Shown here piece after piece: positions 25,337-33,129 of a DNA stretch of 64,000 nt (positions within the stretch are counted from its first letter, which is position 1; each line of letters starts with the position of its first letter). The notes under the pieces were generated by a model, which was not told the origin of the DNA, did no database searches, and saw only the letters and a program-made list of their open reading frames with translations. The DNA comes from CAWHMN01 sp051001135 (GTDB taxonomy: Bacteria; Acidobacteriota; Terriglobia; Terriglobales; Acidobacteriaceae). Made by a program: the position numbers and the translations under genes. The stretch is from assembly GCA_051001135.1 (NCBI GenBank), contig JBPCNO010000069.1:37753-101752 (forward strand), given 5' to 3'.

Positions 25337-26455
25337 ATGCCGCAAGAGCAAATTCTGATCGTTGACGACGAAGCCTATATCCGCACCGTGGTTTCGGCCA
25401 TGCTGGTGCAGGCCGGGTACAAGACCACTCTGGTGGCGGATGGCCGCGAGGCCCTGCTAAAGCTGGAGGATGGCCCCGACTACGACCTGATTCTTTCCGA
25501 CATCATGATGCAGGGAATGGACGGCATGGCGCTGCTGGAGAGGGCGCGGATCCACCACCCGGAGGTGCCGGTGGTAATGGTTACGGCGATCCACGATGTC
25601 TCGATCGCCATTCAGGCGATCCGCAAAGGCGCCTACGATTACCTGCTGAAACCATTTGAACGGGAACAGTTGTTGAGTACGGTGCGGCGCGCGATCGAGT
25701 ATCGTCAGCTAGTGGAGCAAAACGCGATGTACCGCTCACGGCTGGAGTCGCTGGTAACGGCGCGCACAGAGATGCTGAACAAGGCGATCGCGGACCTCGA
25801 ACGCTCCTACGACATTACGCTCGAAGCGCTGGGCGACGCACTCGATCTCAAGGACACCGAGACGGAGGGGCACTCCCGGCGGGTGACGGGCTATACCATC
25901 GCGCTGGCCCGCGCCATGGGCCTCTCCACTCAGGAGATCCGGACGGTAGCGCGTGGGGCCTTTCTGCATGATGTCGGGAAGATGGCTATTCCGGACGCGA
26001 TTCTGCTGAAACCCGGAAGACTGAGCATGGAAGAACAGGCCACCATGCGGGAGCATTGCGCCCGCGGGTACCACATGCTGCGGAAGATTCCCTTTCTGCA
26101 GGATGCCGCGGAGATCGTCTACAGCCATCAGGAGCACTTCGACGGAAGCGGCTATCCGCGCGGACTGAAAGGCAAAGAGATACCGCTGGGAGCGCGCATC
26201 TTTGCCGCCGCGGACGCGCTGGACGCCATCACCTCCGACCGCCCCTACCGCCGCGCGAACTCCTTCGCGGCAGCCCGGCGGGAGATCAAAAGTTGTTCCG
26301 GCACGCAATTCGACCCTGCGGTCATCCGGGTCTTCCTGGATATGCCGGACCGGCTGTGGGAGGATCTGCGTGCGGAGATCGTAGGCGATCGCCAGGCCGA
26401 CCGCCAGTCGTTCTCGCCCTTCTCGCTTCCGGCGTTACGCGGGTCTACCTTCTAG
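25337..26455 (+). CDS. Response regulator with HD-GYP phosphodiesterase output
   Basis: The 372-residue protein has an N-terminal receiver domain (acidic Asp10/Asp11, phospho-acceptor Asp55 in LILSDIMM, Lys105 in LLKPF), a helical linker (about 120-165) and an HD-GYP domain with HSRRVTGYT, FLHDVGKMAIPD (His211, Asp212, Lys215) and SHQEHFDGSGYPRGLKG (263-279). All HD and GYP residues are present, predicting cyclic-di-GMP hydrolysis controlled by phosphorylation. No cognate histidine kinase is adjacent. ATG 25337 begins the receiver fold; an in-frame TTG at 25322 is possible. Confidence 0.92.
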   Translation: MPQEQILIVDDEAYIRTVVSAMLVQAGYKTTLVADGREALLKLEDGPDYDLILSDIMMQGMDGMALLERARIHHPEVPVVMVTAIHDVSIAIQAIRKGAYDYLLKPFEREQLLSTVRRAIEYRQLVEQNAMYRSRLESLVTARTEMLNKAIADLERSYDITLEALGDALDLKDTETEGHSRRVTGYTIALARAMGLSTQEIRTVARGAFLHDVGKMAIPDAILLKPGRLSMEEQATMREHCARGYHMLRKIPFLQDAAEIVYSHQEHFDGSGYPRGLKGKEIPLGARIFAAADALDAITSDRPYRRANSFAAARREIKSCSGTQFDPAVIRVFLDMPDRLWEDLRAEIVGDRQADRQSFSPFSLPALRGSTF

Positions 26456-26583
26456 CTGCTCCTTCTTCTACCTGCTCCTGTTTCTACCTGCTCTCTGAGA
26501 GCAGCGTTGCTGCATGGAAGCATCCAAGCTGAACAGTATTCAGACTCTTAGGTTCCGGTCCGGATTGAGGACGGGGAGGCGCT

Positions 26584-26877
26584 ATGGCGGTCCTGGGAAG
26601 TACCGAACTCACGCAGGCTTTGCAGCAGCTACCCAAGTGGCGGGTAGAGGACGGCGCGCTGGTGCGCGAGGTCACCTTCCCATCGTTCCCTGCCGCCATC
26701 CAGTTCGTCGATCAACTCGCGGTCCGAGCCGAGCAACACCAGCATCATCCGGATATCGATATCCGTTACACGCGCGTGCGCCTCAGTCTGGTGACGCATG
26801 ACGCGGGCGGGCTGACGGCGAAGGACATCGCTATGGCGGCGGAGATCGATGCCCTCCTCTCACGATCCGCCGGCTAA
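26584..26877 (+). CDS. phhB: Pterin-4a-carbinolamine dehydratase
   Basis: The 97-residue single-domain protein has the family signature EQHQHHPDIDIRYTRVRLSL followed by HDAGGLTAKD, with the two adjacent histidines and downstream His of the active site. It dehydrates 4a-hydroxytetrahydropterin after aromatic amino-acid hydroxylation. No phenylalanine hydroxylase is nearby, so its partner is elsewhere or it has another role. GGGGAGG lies 5 nt upstream of the ATG. Confidence 0.9.
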   Translation: MAVLGSTELTQALQQLPKWRVEDGALVREVTFPSFPAAIQFVDQLAVRAEQHQHHPDIDIRYTRVRLSLVTHDAGGLTAKDIAMAAEIDALLSRSAG

Positions 26878-26888
26878 CGGGAGAGGTA

Positions 26889-27188
26889 TCAGTCTTCGCT
26901 GCCCGGTATCTCGGCGGCCGGCTCACCGCCGGACGCGCTCTCAAGTGAGGTGCGAAGTTCCCGCAGCAACCTGCGGTTCCACACCGCCACAGCGATGCCG
27001 CCAAGAGCCGCCGAGGAGACGAGCAGTAGCCCGGTGCGAAATCGGCTCGTCTGCTTGGCACGGCTCGATTGCAGGCAATCGGATGTCTGCTGCTCATCTT
27101 CCGGCCCCACACGGCGGTCTGCTTCCCGCCTGGGTGTCAAATAGCGACTGGCGCTCAAATGACGAATTTCAGAAAACTGCTTTAACAT
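26889..27188 (-). CDS. Small membrane protein of unknown function
   Basis: The 99-residue protein has a charged N-terminal half, one transmembrane helix (about 52-68; TGLLLVSSAALGGIAVAVW) and an acidic C-terminal tail. ATG TTA AAG CAG is preceded by AAGG 6 nt upstream. I do not recognise a family. It is convergent with phhB (11-nt gap). Confidence 0.6.
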   Translation of the reverse strand: MLKQFSEIRHLSASRYLTPRREADRRVGPEDEQQTSDCLQSSRAKQTSRFRTGLLLVSSAALGGIAVAVWNRRLLRELRTSLESASGGEPAAEIPGSED

Positions 27189-27491
27189 CAGTGCCTTGCA
27201 CCCTCTTTCCGGCTCATGTCGGCCAAAATCGTTGCAGAATTCGATTCATTTGCAACATTTTCCGCCGGCTTGCGTCTATTGTAGGTAGAGCGATCGACAT
27301 TCCGGTCGCTGGCGGTGGAGTGTATTGGCTCCCGCACCGTTCGCACCACTACAAGTTGCGTCACTGGCCTCCCGGCACGGGCATACCAATGTTCGTGCCG
27401 CCTTTTTTTGTGGAGCGCCCGGGTTCCAGGCAGCGGTGCGATTCGATACACTCGAACCATGGCCGCCGGCCTCACTCCCGGTCCTCAATCT
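27189..27491. other. Intergenic region, nothing recognised
   Basis: About 300 bp between the divergent small membrane protein and the PCYCGC gene. It presumably holds both promoters, but no convincing hexamer pair, RNA structure or repeat was seen. Confidence 0.4.
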
Positions 27492-27941
27492 ATGAAGCCT
27501 ATGAAGCGAATCTCTTTCGGTGTCTGCATTGCACTCCTGTCTGTCGGCGCGTACGCGCAGTGGACGAACCCCAGTGACGATGTCCCGGCGTACCATGCGG
27601 AATCTCCGGTCAAGGGAACGGCACTGCCTCCTATTTTGACGGCTGCGCAGTTGAAGCAGGACAACTTCAATCTACCCTGGCAGGCTAAGGCCTACGAAGA
27701 AGCCGCACACATTCCGCGCGTGCTGTATCAGCTTCCCTGCAACTGCCGTTGTGACCGCGCTCTGGGCCACACCAGCCTGCATAGCTGCTTCTCGGGAACC
27801 CATGGAGCGGTTTGCTCCACCTGCGCGCAAGAGGGAGTGTACGCCTATCGCATGACCAAGGCGGGCAAGACACCGGCGCAGATCAGGGCGGGGATTGCGC
27901 ATCGCGAGTATGAGTCGATCGATCTGAATTCGCTGAGCTAA
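27492..27941 (+). CDS. Exported PCYCGC-motif protein
   Basis: The 149-residue protein has a signal peptide (MKRISFGVCIALLSVGAYAQ) and a C-terminal Cys cluster: PCNCRC, then GHTSLHSCFSGTHGAVCSTC, followed by EGVYAYRMTKAGKTPAQIR. Spacing and flanks match the PCYCGC family, usually exported and of unknown, possibly metal- or redox-linked function. Tyr-to-Asn and Gly-to-Arg changes alter the core motif to PCNCRC. Start is ATG 27492 or 27501; no Shine-Dalgarno is apparent. Confidence 0.75.
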   Translation: MKPMKRISFGVCIALLSVGAYAQWTNPSDDVPAYHAESPVKGTALPPILTAAQLKQDNFNLPWQAKAYEEAAHIPRVLYQLPCNCRCDRALGHTSLHSCFSGTHGAVCSTCAQEGVYAYRMTKAGKTPAQIRAGIAHREYESIDLNSLS

Positions 27942-27975
27942 CCGCATTGAGTTGGACCGCGCAACACATGGCGCG

Positions 27976-28518
27976 TCAACTGCGCAAGAGAATAGTGTCG
28001 TGAGGTGTTGACTGCGTGTCCGGCGCTTGCGGCGATGCTGCATCGCCGCCAAGATCCAGTTCCATGGCCACGTCGGCCCGGGCGTACTGGTGGCCGGCAA
28101 TCTGCGGGACCCGGTGAAAGCCTGCTTCCATGTAGAGATGGATAGCATTTTCGAGGCGGCTACTGGTCTGCAGAACCAGCTTGCGCGCTCCCAGCGCGCG
28201 GGCCTCTTTGAGAACATGGTTGAGCATTTGCCTGCCGAGACCCAGGCCGCGAAAGCTGCTCTGCACCGCCATCTTCGCGAGTTCATAGACGCCGGGCTCA
28301 AGCAAAATGAGCGCGCAACAGCCGACGGTCTCCTGGCCGAGCGACACAAAGTAGATGTGCCCTCCGGGCGCGAGGATCTCGCGTTCCGGGTGGAACAGGA
28401 CGTTGCAGTCCTCGGCTTCCATGACGAAATACGCGGTAATCCATTCTTCATTCAGCCGGGCGAAGATCTCTGCGTCGCCGTTCTGAAACTTGCGATACGT
28501 AAGAGCCTGTTCTGTCAT
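27976..28518 (-). CDS. GNAT-family N-acetyltransferase
   Basis: The 180-residue protein has the GNAT acetyl-CoA motif A (ELAKMAVQSSFRGLGLGRQML, Q/RxxGxG/A form) and motif B (LYMEAGFHRVP). The N-terminal segment IFARLNEEWITAYFVME and HIYFVSLGQETVGCCAL are the usual beta-sheet core. Substrate unknown. It is convergent with the PCYCGC gene (34-nt gap). Confidence 0.85.
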   Translation of the reverse strand: MTEQALTYRKFQNGDAEIFARLNEEWITAYFVMEAEDCNVLFHPEREILAPGGHIYFVSLGQETVGCCALILLEPGVYELAKMAVQSSFRGLGLGRQMLNHVLKEARALGARKLVLQTSSRLENAIHLYMEAGFHRVPQIAGHQYARADVAMELDLGGDAASPQAPDTQSTPHDTILLRS

Positions 28519-28815
28519 GATCCTGTATCCGATGCATCTCTATACGGGCATCACGGATTCGAGTTCAAGATGCCCGAGTCACCTGCCAGGATGCGTCATT
28601 CTGCTGTCCGGGGTCGCGTAACCCGATTCTCTCGCAGGAACACTCCGCCCATCGTCCTCACGTATGCAGTTTCAGGCCGCCGCATGGACCAGGCAAGGGC
28701 CACTCCGGGCAAAAACCGTCCGACCACTTCTGAATAGAACAGCACCCAGTGGAGCTGTGTGCCACCGCGTTTCAAAGTAGGCTAAGGTTCTGGGCACACA
28801 TAGGTGGTGATCTTC

Positions 28816-29262
28816 ATGGCAGATCAGGATGCACTCGAACGCCGGCCGCTGGAGTCAGTTAGCGGTGAACGTCTACGCGTCGCTTCAGCCGCCGATGCCG
28901 AGCACTACAACTGGGGCGCGCGAAGCGATGGCTGGCATCTCGTTCGGTCGGCCGGCTTGAGCGTGATCGAGGAGAGCATGCCACCCGGCGAGTCCGAGGT
29001 GCGGCATTTCCATCACCAGGCGCGGCAGTTCTTCTACGTTCTGGCAGGATGCGCGACGATCGAATGCGATGGGCACGATTACGCGTTGCTCCCGCATCAT
29101 GGATTGGAGATACCGCCGGCGATGCCTCATCAGGTATTCAACCGCGACGCAGAGACGCTCCGTCTTCTCGTAATTTCGCAACCGCCGAGCCACGGCGATC
29201 GTATAGCCGCGCCGCAGGAGCCGCAGTCATCCGTGATTTTGAAGGAGCTGGAATTTGAATGA
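28816..29262 (+). CDS. Cupin-domain protein
   Basis: The 148-residue single cupin has motif 1 RHFHHQARQFFYVLAGCATIE (His/His/Gln/Glu-type metal site) and motif 2 LEIPPAMPHQVFN. ATG 28816 has AGGTGG 8 nt upstream. It overlaps the ATP-grasp gene by 8 nt (29255-29262), so both are probably translated together; the cupin may be an isomerase, sensor or modifying enzyme in the same pathway. Confidence 0.85.
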   Translation: MADQDALERRPLESVSGERLRVASAADAEHYNWGARSDGWHLVRSAGLSVIEESMPPGESEVRHFHHQARQFFYVLAGCATIECDGHDYALLPHHGLEIPPAMPHQVFNRDAETLRLLVISQPPSHGDRIAAPQEPQSSVILKELEFE

Positions 29263-30208
29263 AACATACAACCCTGGTTTGCAAACTCAACCTTCCGTGG
29301 CCTTTGTCACCTGCGCAAAGCTGGGAGGTCTGACCGAAGACGATGCATTGGCGAGCGCTGCTTTGCAAGCAATGGGGTTTCGCGTAGAGGCGGTTGCCTG
29401 GGACCGTCCCGGACATGCCTGGCAGCGCCATGCGGCGGTCGTGCTCCGCTCCTGCTGGGACTACTTTCACCGGCCCGACGAGTTCCTCGCCTGGGTGGAT
29501 CGGGTGGAGGCCGGCTCGACCCTCATGCTCAATCCGCCGGCGATCATCCGCTCCAACTATGACAAGCATTACCTCCGGGACCTGGAGGTGTCAGGTATTC
29601 CCATCGCGCCGACCTATTGGTGCGACCGGCGCACTTCCGTCAATGTCGCGGAGGTGCTTGAACGGTGTGGGTGGGATAGGGCCGTGATCAAGCCCACAGT
29701 CTCCGGCACATCCCTGCACACGTGGATCGCGTCGCGAGCGACGGCGGCCACCGATGCAGACGCGCTCAATCTCCTGCTGCAGCAACGCCCCATGATGATG
29801 CAGAAATATCTGCCCGAGATCGAGAAGGGCGAGTGGTCGTTGATTTTCATCGAAGGCAGATTTAGTCACGCCGTGGTGAAGCATCCGGTTGAGGGCGAGT
29901 TTCGCGTACAAAACGAGTTCGGCGGCACTGTCTCACCGCGGATTCCGTCGCACGCTGTGAAGCAACAGGCGACCGCGGTCCTACGGCAGGTCGACATGGA
30001 TTTGCTATACGCGCGCGTCGATGGCGTGGTGGTGGATGGCTTGTTCACGCTGATGGAACTGGAGCTGATTGAACCGGCGCTTTTCTTCGCAGAGGATCCG
30101 GAAGCAGCGCGGCGCTTCGCACTGGCGCTGGCAGCACGGATCCGCATAGCGCCCGCGGACATGCTCACGCGGCGGACAATCGCGAGCACACCTAAGAGGA
30201 GTGCCTAG
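29255..30208 (+). CDS. ATP-grasp domain ligase-like protein
   Basis: The 317-residue protein has an ATP-grasp layout: N-terminal alpha/beta lobe (AAVVLRSCWDYF), RSNYDKHYLRDLEVSGIPIAPTYW, RAVIKPTVSGTS (ATP-binding lysine), MMMQKYLPEIEKGEWSLIFIEGRFSHAVVK (hinge), and YARVDGVVVDGLFTLMELELIEPALFF (metal ligands Asp and Glu). It resembles RimK/glutathione-synthetase-type carboxylate-amine ligases. Product unknown. The upstream cupin overlap suggests a two-gene function. Confidence 0.82.
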   Translation: MNETYNPGLQTQPSVAFVTCAKLGGLTEDDALASAALQAMGFRVEAVAWDRPGHAWQRHAAVVLRSCWDYFHRPDEFLAWVDRVEAGSTLMLNPPAIIRSNYDKHYLRDLEVSGIPIAPTYWCDRRTSVNVAEVLERCGWDRAVIKPTVSGTSLHTWIASRATAATDADALNLLLQQRPMMMQKYLPEIEKGEWSLIFIEGRFSHAVVKHPVEGEFRVQNEFGGTVSPRIPSHAVKQQATAVLRQVDMDLLYARVDGVVVDGLFTLMELELIEPALFFAEDPEAARRFALALAARIRIAPADMLTRRTIASTPKRSA

Positions 30209-30876
30209 GCAGAACCGTTACGGCCCGTACGGCTGTACCGGAGAACATACTCAGGCGCACGCACGTCTGGAAGATTGCGTTCGTCCGGCTGGGGAACGGC
30301 CGGCTTGAGAGCGAGCGGCAGCACTCCCGCCCAGATGGGAAGGGCGTAGTCCTCCTCATCATCCGAGGGCGGCCCCACACGGATCTTTGCCGATACTTCA
30401 TCCAGCGGAAAGGCCAGCACCGCGGTCGCTTTCATCTCCAGCGGCGTGGGCGGACGCACATCTTTCCATCGGCCGGGAACGAGGTGCTCCGTGATCTGTT
30501 GCAAGACGCTCAACTTCTCCTGCGGCTGGTCGACGACGCGAGCCTTGCCGAACACCACGACCGACCGGTAATTCATGGAATGATGGAAGGCTGATCGCGC
30601 CAGCACCAGGCCATCCTGCAACGTGACGGTAATGCAGGCCTCAGCGCCGGCGGAGAGTGCGCGGATCATCCGGCTGGCGGAGGAGCCGTGGATGTAAAGA
30701 AAATCTCTGTTGCTGCCGTAGCCGGTGGGAATGACGAACGGCGATCCTTCCCAGACGAAACCCACATGGCAGACCATCCCCTCGCTGAGAATGGCTGCCG
30801 CGACCTCTCTCTCGTAGTTGGCGCGCGCGGGAATCCGGTTCACGGTGGTGCGCCGGGTGCTGGTCAAAGGTTCCAT
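30205..30876 (-). CDS. Pyridoxamine 5'-phosphate oxidase-family flavoprotein
   Basis: About 223 residues from ATG 30876 (MEPLTSTRRTTVNRIPARANY). The motifs CHVGFVWEGSPFVIPTGYGSNRDFLYIHGSSASRM and MNYRSVVVFGKARVV match the FMN-binding split-barrel PNPOx-like group, often annotated as putative flavin-nucleotide-binding or nitroimidazole-resistance-like proteins. It is transcribed divergently from a MocR/PdxR-type regulator with shared operator-like sequences, supporting a vitamin B6 or flavin link. The frame is open to 30993, but that would overlap the regulator's start. Confidence 0.75.
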   Translation of the reverse strand: MEPLTSTRRTTVNRIPARANYEREVAAAILSEGMVCHVGFVWEGSPFVIPTGYGSNRDFLYIHGSSASRMIRALSAGAEACITVTLQDGLVLARSAFHHSMNYRSVVVFGKARVVDQPQEKLSVLQQITEHLVPGRWKDVRPPTPLEMKATAVLAFPLDEVSAKIRVGPPSDDEEDYALPIWAGVLPLALKPAVPQPDERNLPDVRAPEYVLRYSRTGRNGSA

Positions 30877-30896
30877 CAGAACAGCGTACGGCAGAT

Positions 30897-30946
30897 GGTG
30901 GTCTACTACAAAGTCCACTCGACGATTTTCCGAGTAGGCCACTTTT
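30897..30946. promoter_or_regulatory. Candidate MocR/PdxR operator repeats
   Basis: The interval between the divergent PNPOx-like and MocR-type genes holds three related boxes: GTGGTCTA on the plus strand (30898-30905), AGTGGACTT on the minus strand (30911-30919) and AAAAGTGGCCTA on the minus strand (30935-30946). They resemble the AAAGTGG-W-CTA site I recall for corynebacterial PdxR. The last two are direct repeats 24 nt apart, as expected for a dimeric MocR regulator. Confidence 0.5.
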
Positions 30947-30976
30947 GCCGGGCGATCCGTGTGGTAAAGATGGGGA

Positions 30977-32479
30977 GTGGACGTCTCGATCATTCTCGAC
31001 GCAAGCAGTCCGATTGCCCTGCGACAGCAGGTTTACACCGAGATCCGCGCCGCAATCTTAGGCGGACGCTTTGCGCCGGCGCTGCGACTGCCTTCCTCGC
31101 GCTCGCTCGCCGACACGTTGAGCGTGTCACGGATGACGGTCACAGAAGCCTATGAACAACTGATTGCGGAGGGCTATCTGGAGCCTCGCCGCGGGTCGGG
31201 CACCTATGTCTGCGCTGTGTTGCCGGAGAGTTCGATGTATACAGCGCCGGCGTTCCAGAACCGACCGGCTGCGGGGCCTGCAAGAGAGTCTCCCGTACGC
31301 TTCTCCCGGTACGGAAAAGAACTCGAAGGCTATCTGGGGAACGACCGGCCTGCGATGCGGGGCGTGATCCGCATGGACAAGTTAGGGCCGGACCTGACGC
31401 ACTTTCCGGTTTCGCTATGGTCCAGGCTGCTGGCGCGGCACTCCCGCACGGCGAAGCATGAGCTATTCGAATATTCATCCGATGCACGCGGCCACAAACC
31501 ACTGCGCGGCGCAATTGCAGCCTACCTGCGGAAGGCGCGAGCGGTGCAATGCGAATGGCAGCAGGTCATCCTGGTCAACGGATCCCAGCAGGCAGTGGAT
31601 CTGTGTGCGCGGATCCTGGTCGATGATGGGGACGTGGTCGCGATGGAAAGCCCGGGCTACCTGCCGGCTGCGCGGGTCTTTGCGGGACTGGGCGCGCGGA
31701 TCCTGCAAATTCCCGTCGATGAGGCCGGGATGAATGTCTCGCAGTTGCCGGCTCTGGGCAATGGGCCAGACGTACCGGCAAACGGGGGCATACCCAAGAT
31801 CGTCTACGTGACGCCGTCTCACCAATTTCCGACCGGCGCATCTCTCTCGCTGCCGCGCAGAATGGCCCTGCTGAACTGGGCCACGCAGAACAACGCTCTC
31901 ATTCTGGAAGACGACTATGACAGCGAGTACCGCTATGGTGGGCGGCCGCTGCCGTCGTTGCAAGGCATGGTCCCGGATGCTCCGGTGCTCTACATTGGGA
32001 CGTTTTCAAAGACACTATTTCCCGGACTGCGCATCGGCTATGCCGTGCTTCCGGAGCGGCTCGCGCGGGTGTTTGCCAGCGCCAAGTTCATGGCCGACCG
32101 GCAAGGATCGTCAATCGAGCAGTGCGCGCTGGCCGACTTTCTTGCCGAGGGTCACTTCGAGCGGCACATCCGGCGTATGCGCAAGCTCTACGGGCGGCGG
32201 AGAACCATTCTGACCGAGGCGCTGCGGCGGCACTTCGGTGCAAGAGTGACCATCGCTGGAGACGACTCCGGCATGCACCTCTATGCGACCTTCAAGGTCG
32301 ATCTGGCTGAGAATGAAGCGTACCGGCGTGCACTGGATGCAGGGGTGCGCGTCGAACGTGTGCCGCACGCGCTGGGCGCCACGCGCAACCGCGCCGTTCC
32401 CTTCGTATTCGGCTTCGCAGGACTGACGGACCGATCCATCCGCGAGGGCATCACCCGCCTGGCCGCAGCGTTGCTGTAA
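30977..32479 (+). CDS. MocR-family (PdxR-like) GntR-aminotransferase regulator
   Basis: The 500-residue protein fuses an N-terminal GntR winged helix (about 12-75; LRQQVYTEIRAAILGGRFAPALRLPSSR, SRMTVTEAYEQL, YLEPRRGSGTYV) to a fold-type I aminotransferase domain with LEDDYDSEYRY and PLP-lysine 345 in GTFSKTLFPGLRIGY. MocR/PdxR proteins sense PLP and regulate B6 or amino-acid genes. The divergent neighbour is a PNPOx-like flavoprotein. The start is GTG 30977. Confidence 0.9.
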   Translation: MDVSIILDASSPIALRQQVYTEIRAAILGGRFAPALRLPSSRSLADTLSVSRMTVTEAYEQLIAEGYLEPRRGSGTYVCAVLPESSMYTAPAFQNRPAAGPARESPVRFSRYGKELEGYLGNDRPAMRGVIRMDKLGPDLTHFPVSLWSRLLARHSRTAKHELFEYSSDARGHKPLRGAIAAYLRKARAVQCEWQQVILVNGSQQAVDLCARILVDDGDVVAMESPGYLPAARVFAGLGARILQIPVDEAGMNVSQLPALGNGPDVPANGGIPKIVYVTPSHQFPTGASLSLPRRMALLNWATQNNALILEDDYDSEYRYGGRPLPSLQGMVPDAPVLYIGTFSKTLFPGLRIGYAVLPERLARVFASAKFMADRQGSSIEQCALADFLAEGHFERHIRRMRKLYGRRRTILTEALRRHFGARVTIAGDDSGMHLYATFKVDLAENEAYRRALDAGVRVERVPHALGATRNRAVPFVFGFAGLTDRSIREGITRLAAALL

Positions 32480-32521
32480 CGGCATCGGACCGCCGCCGCC
32501 GCTACTTGGCTCCGCCCACTG

Positions 32522-33015
32522 CTACTTGGCTCCAGTGACATCGATGCCCAGATCCTTCAACGTGGCGTATCCCTTACGGATAGTGGGGATAGTGCCGGAG
32601 CCCGCGGAAAGCAGCCCGATGCGAAACGATTCGACGATCTCCTCTTTGGTGGCCTTCTGCTTCAACGCCATCTTGATGTGATAGGTGAGGCAGGCATCGC
32701 ATCGGATGGAGATGGAGAGGGCAATCCCGGTTAACTGCTTGTACTTCTCCGGAATCGCATCGGGGATCGCGTCGGAGCCCCAGGTCTTTTCGTACATGCG
32801 ATTAAAGGTCGCCATGAACTCCGGATCGTTCGCATCCACGGATCTGCCGAATCCATATACTTCGAAGCGGCCGCAGGCGCTTGGACTGATGGGGATGTTT
32901 CCGCGGCCAGCCATCCGCCGGAGAGACCGGTGAGCAGGAGCAGGAAGATGCAGGCCGAAACAAGACGAGACAAAACAACTCGGGAGCGCGCCGGTGTGGG
33001 GGCTCGATTGATCAT
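32522..33015 (-). pseudogene. Carboxymuconolactone decarboxylase-like gene with probable frameshift
   Basis: The C-terminal frame encodes an AhpD/CMD domain: DPEFMATFNRMYEKTWG, ISIRCDACLTYHIKMALK (CxxC redox pair) and ATKEEIVESFRIGLLSAG. Upstream, a different frame from ATG 33015 encodes a convincing signal peptide (SRLVSACIFLLLLTGLSGG, cleavage near LAA-ET). Neither frame alone gives both. A single-base shift near 32835-32870 would join them into an exported CMD protein. Alternatively a cytoplasmic protein starts at GTG 32836 or ATG 32815; neither has a Shine-Dalgarno. A sequencing error is also possible. Confidence 0.55.
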
Positions 33016-33129
33016 GCGTCCAGACTGCGCTTCTACGCGTGTGGTGAACAGAGCCACCTGTCACTCCGATGGGCAGGCCAGTCCGATCGACTCACGCATT
33101 TTCACGGAGACACCGCGAATCCATCGAGT

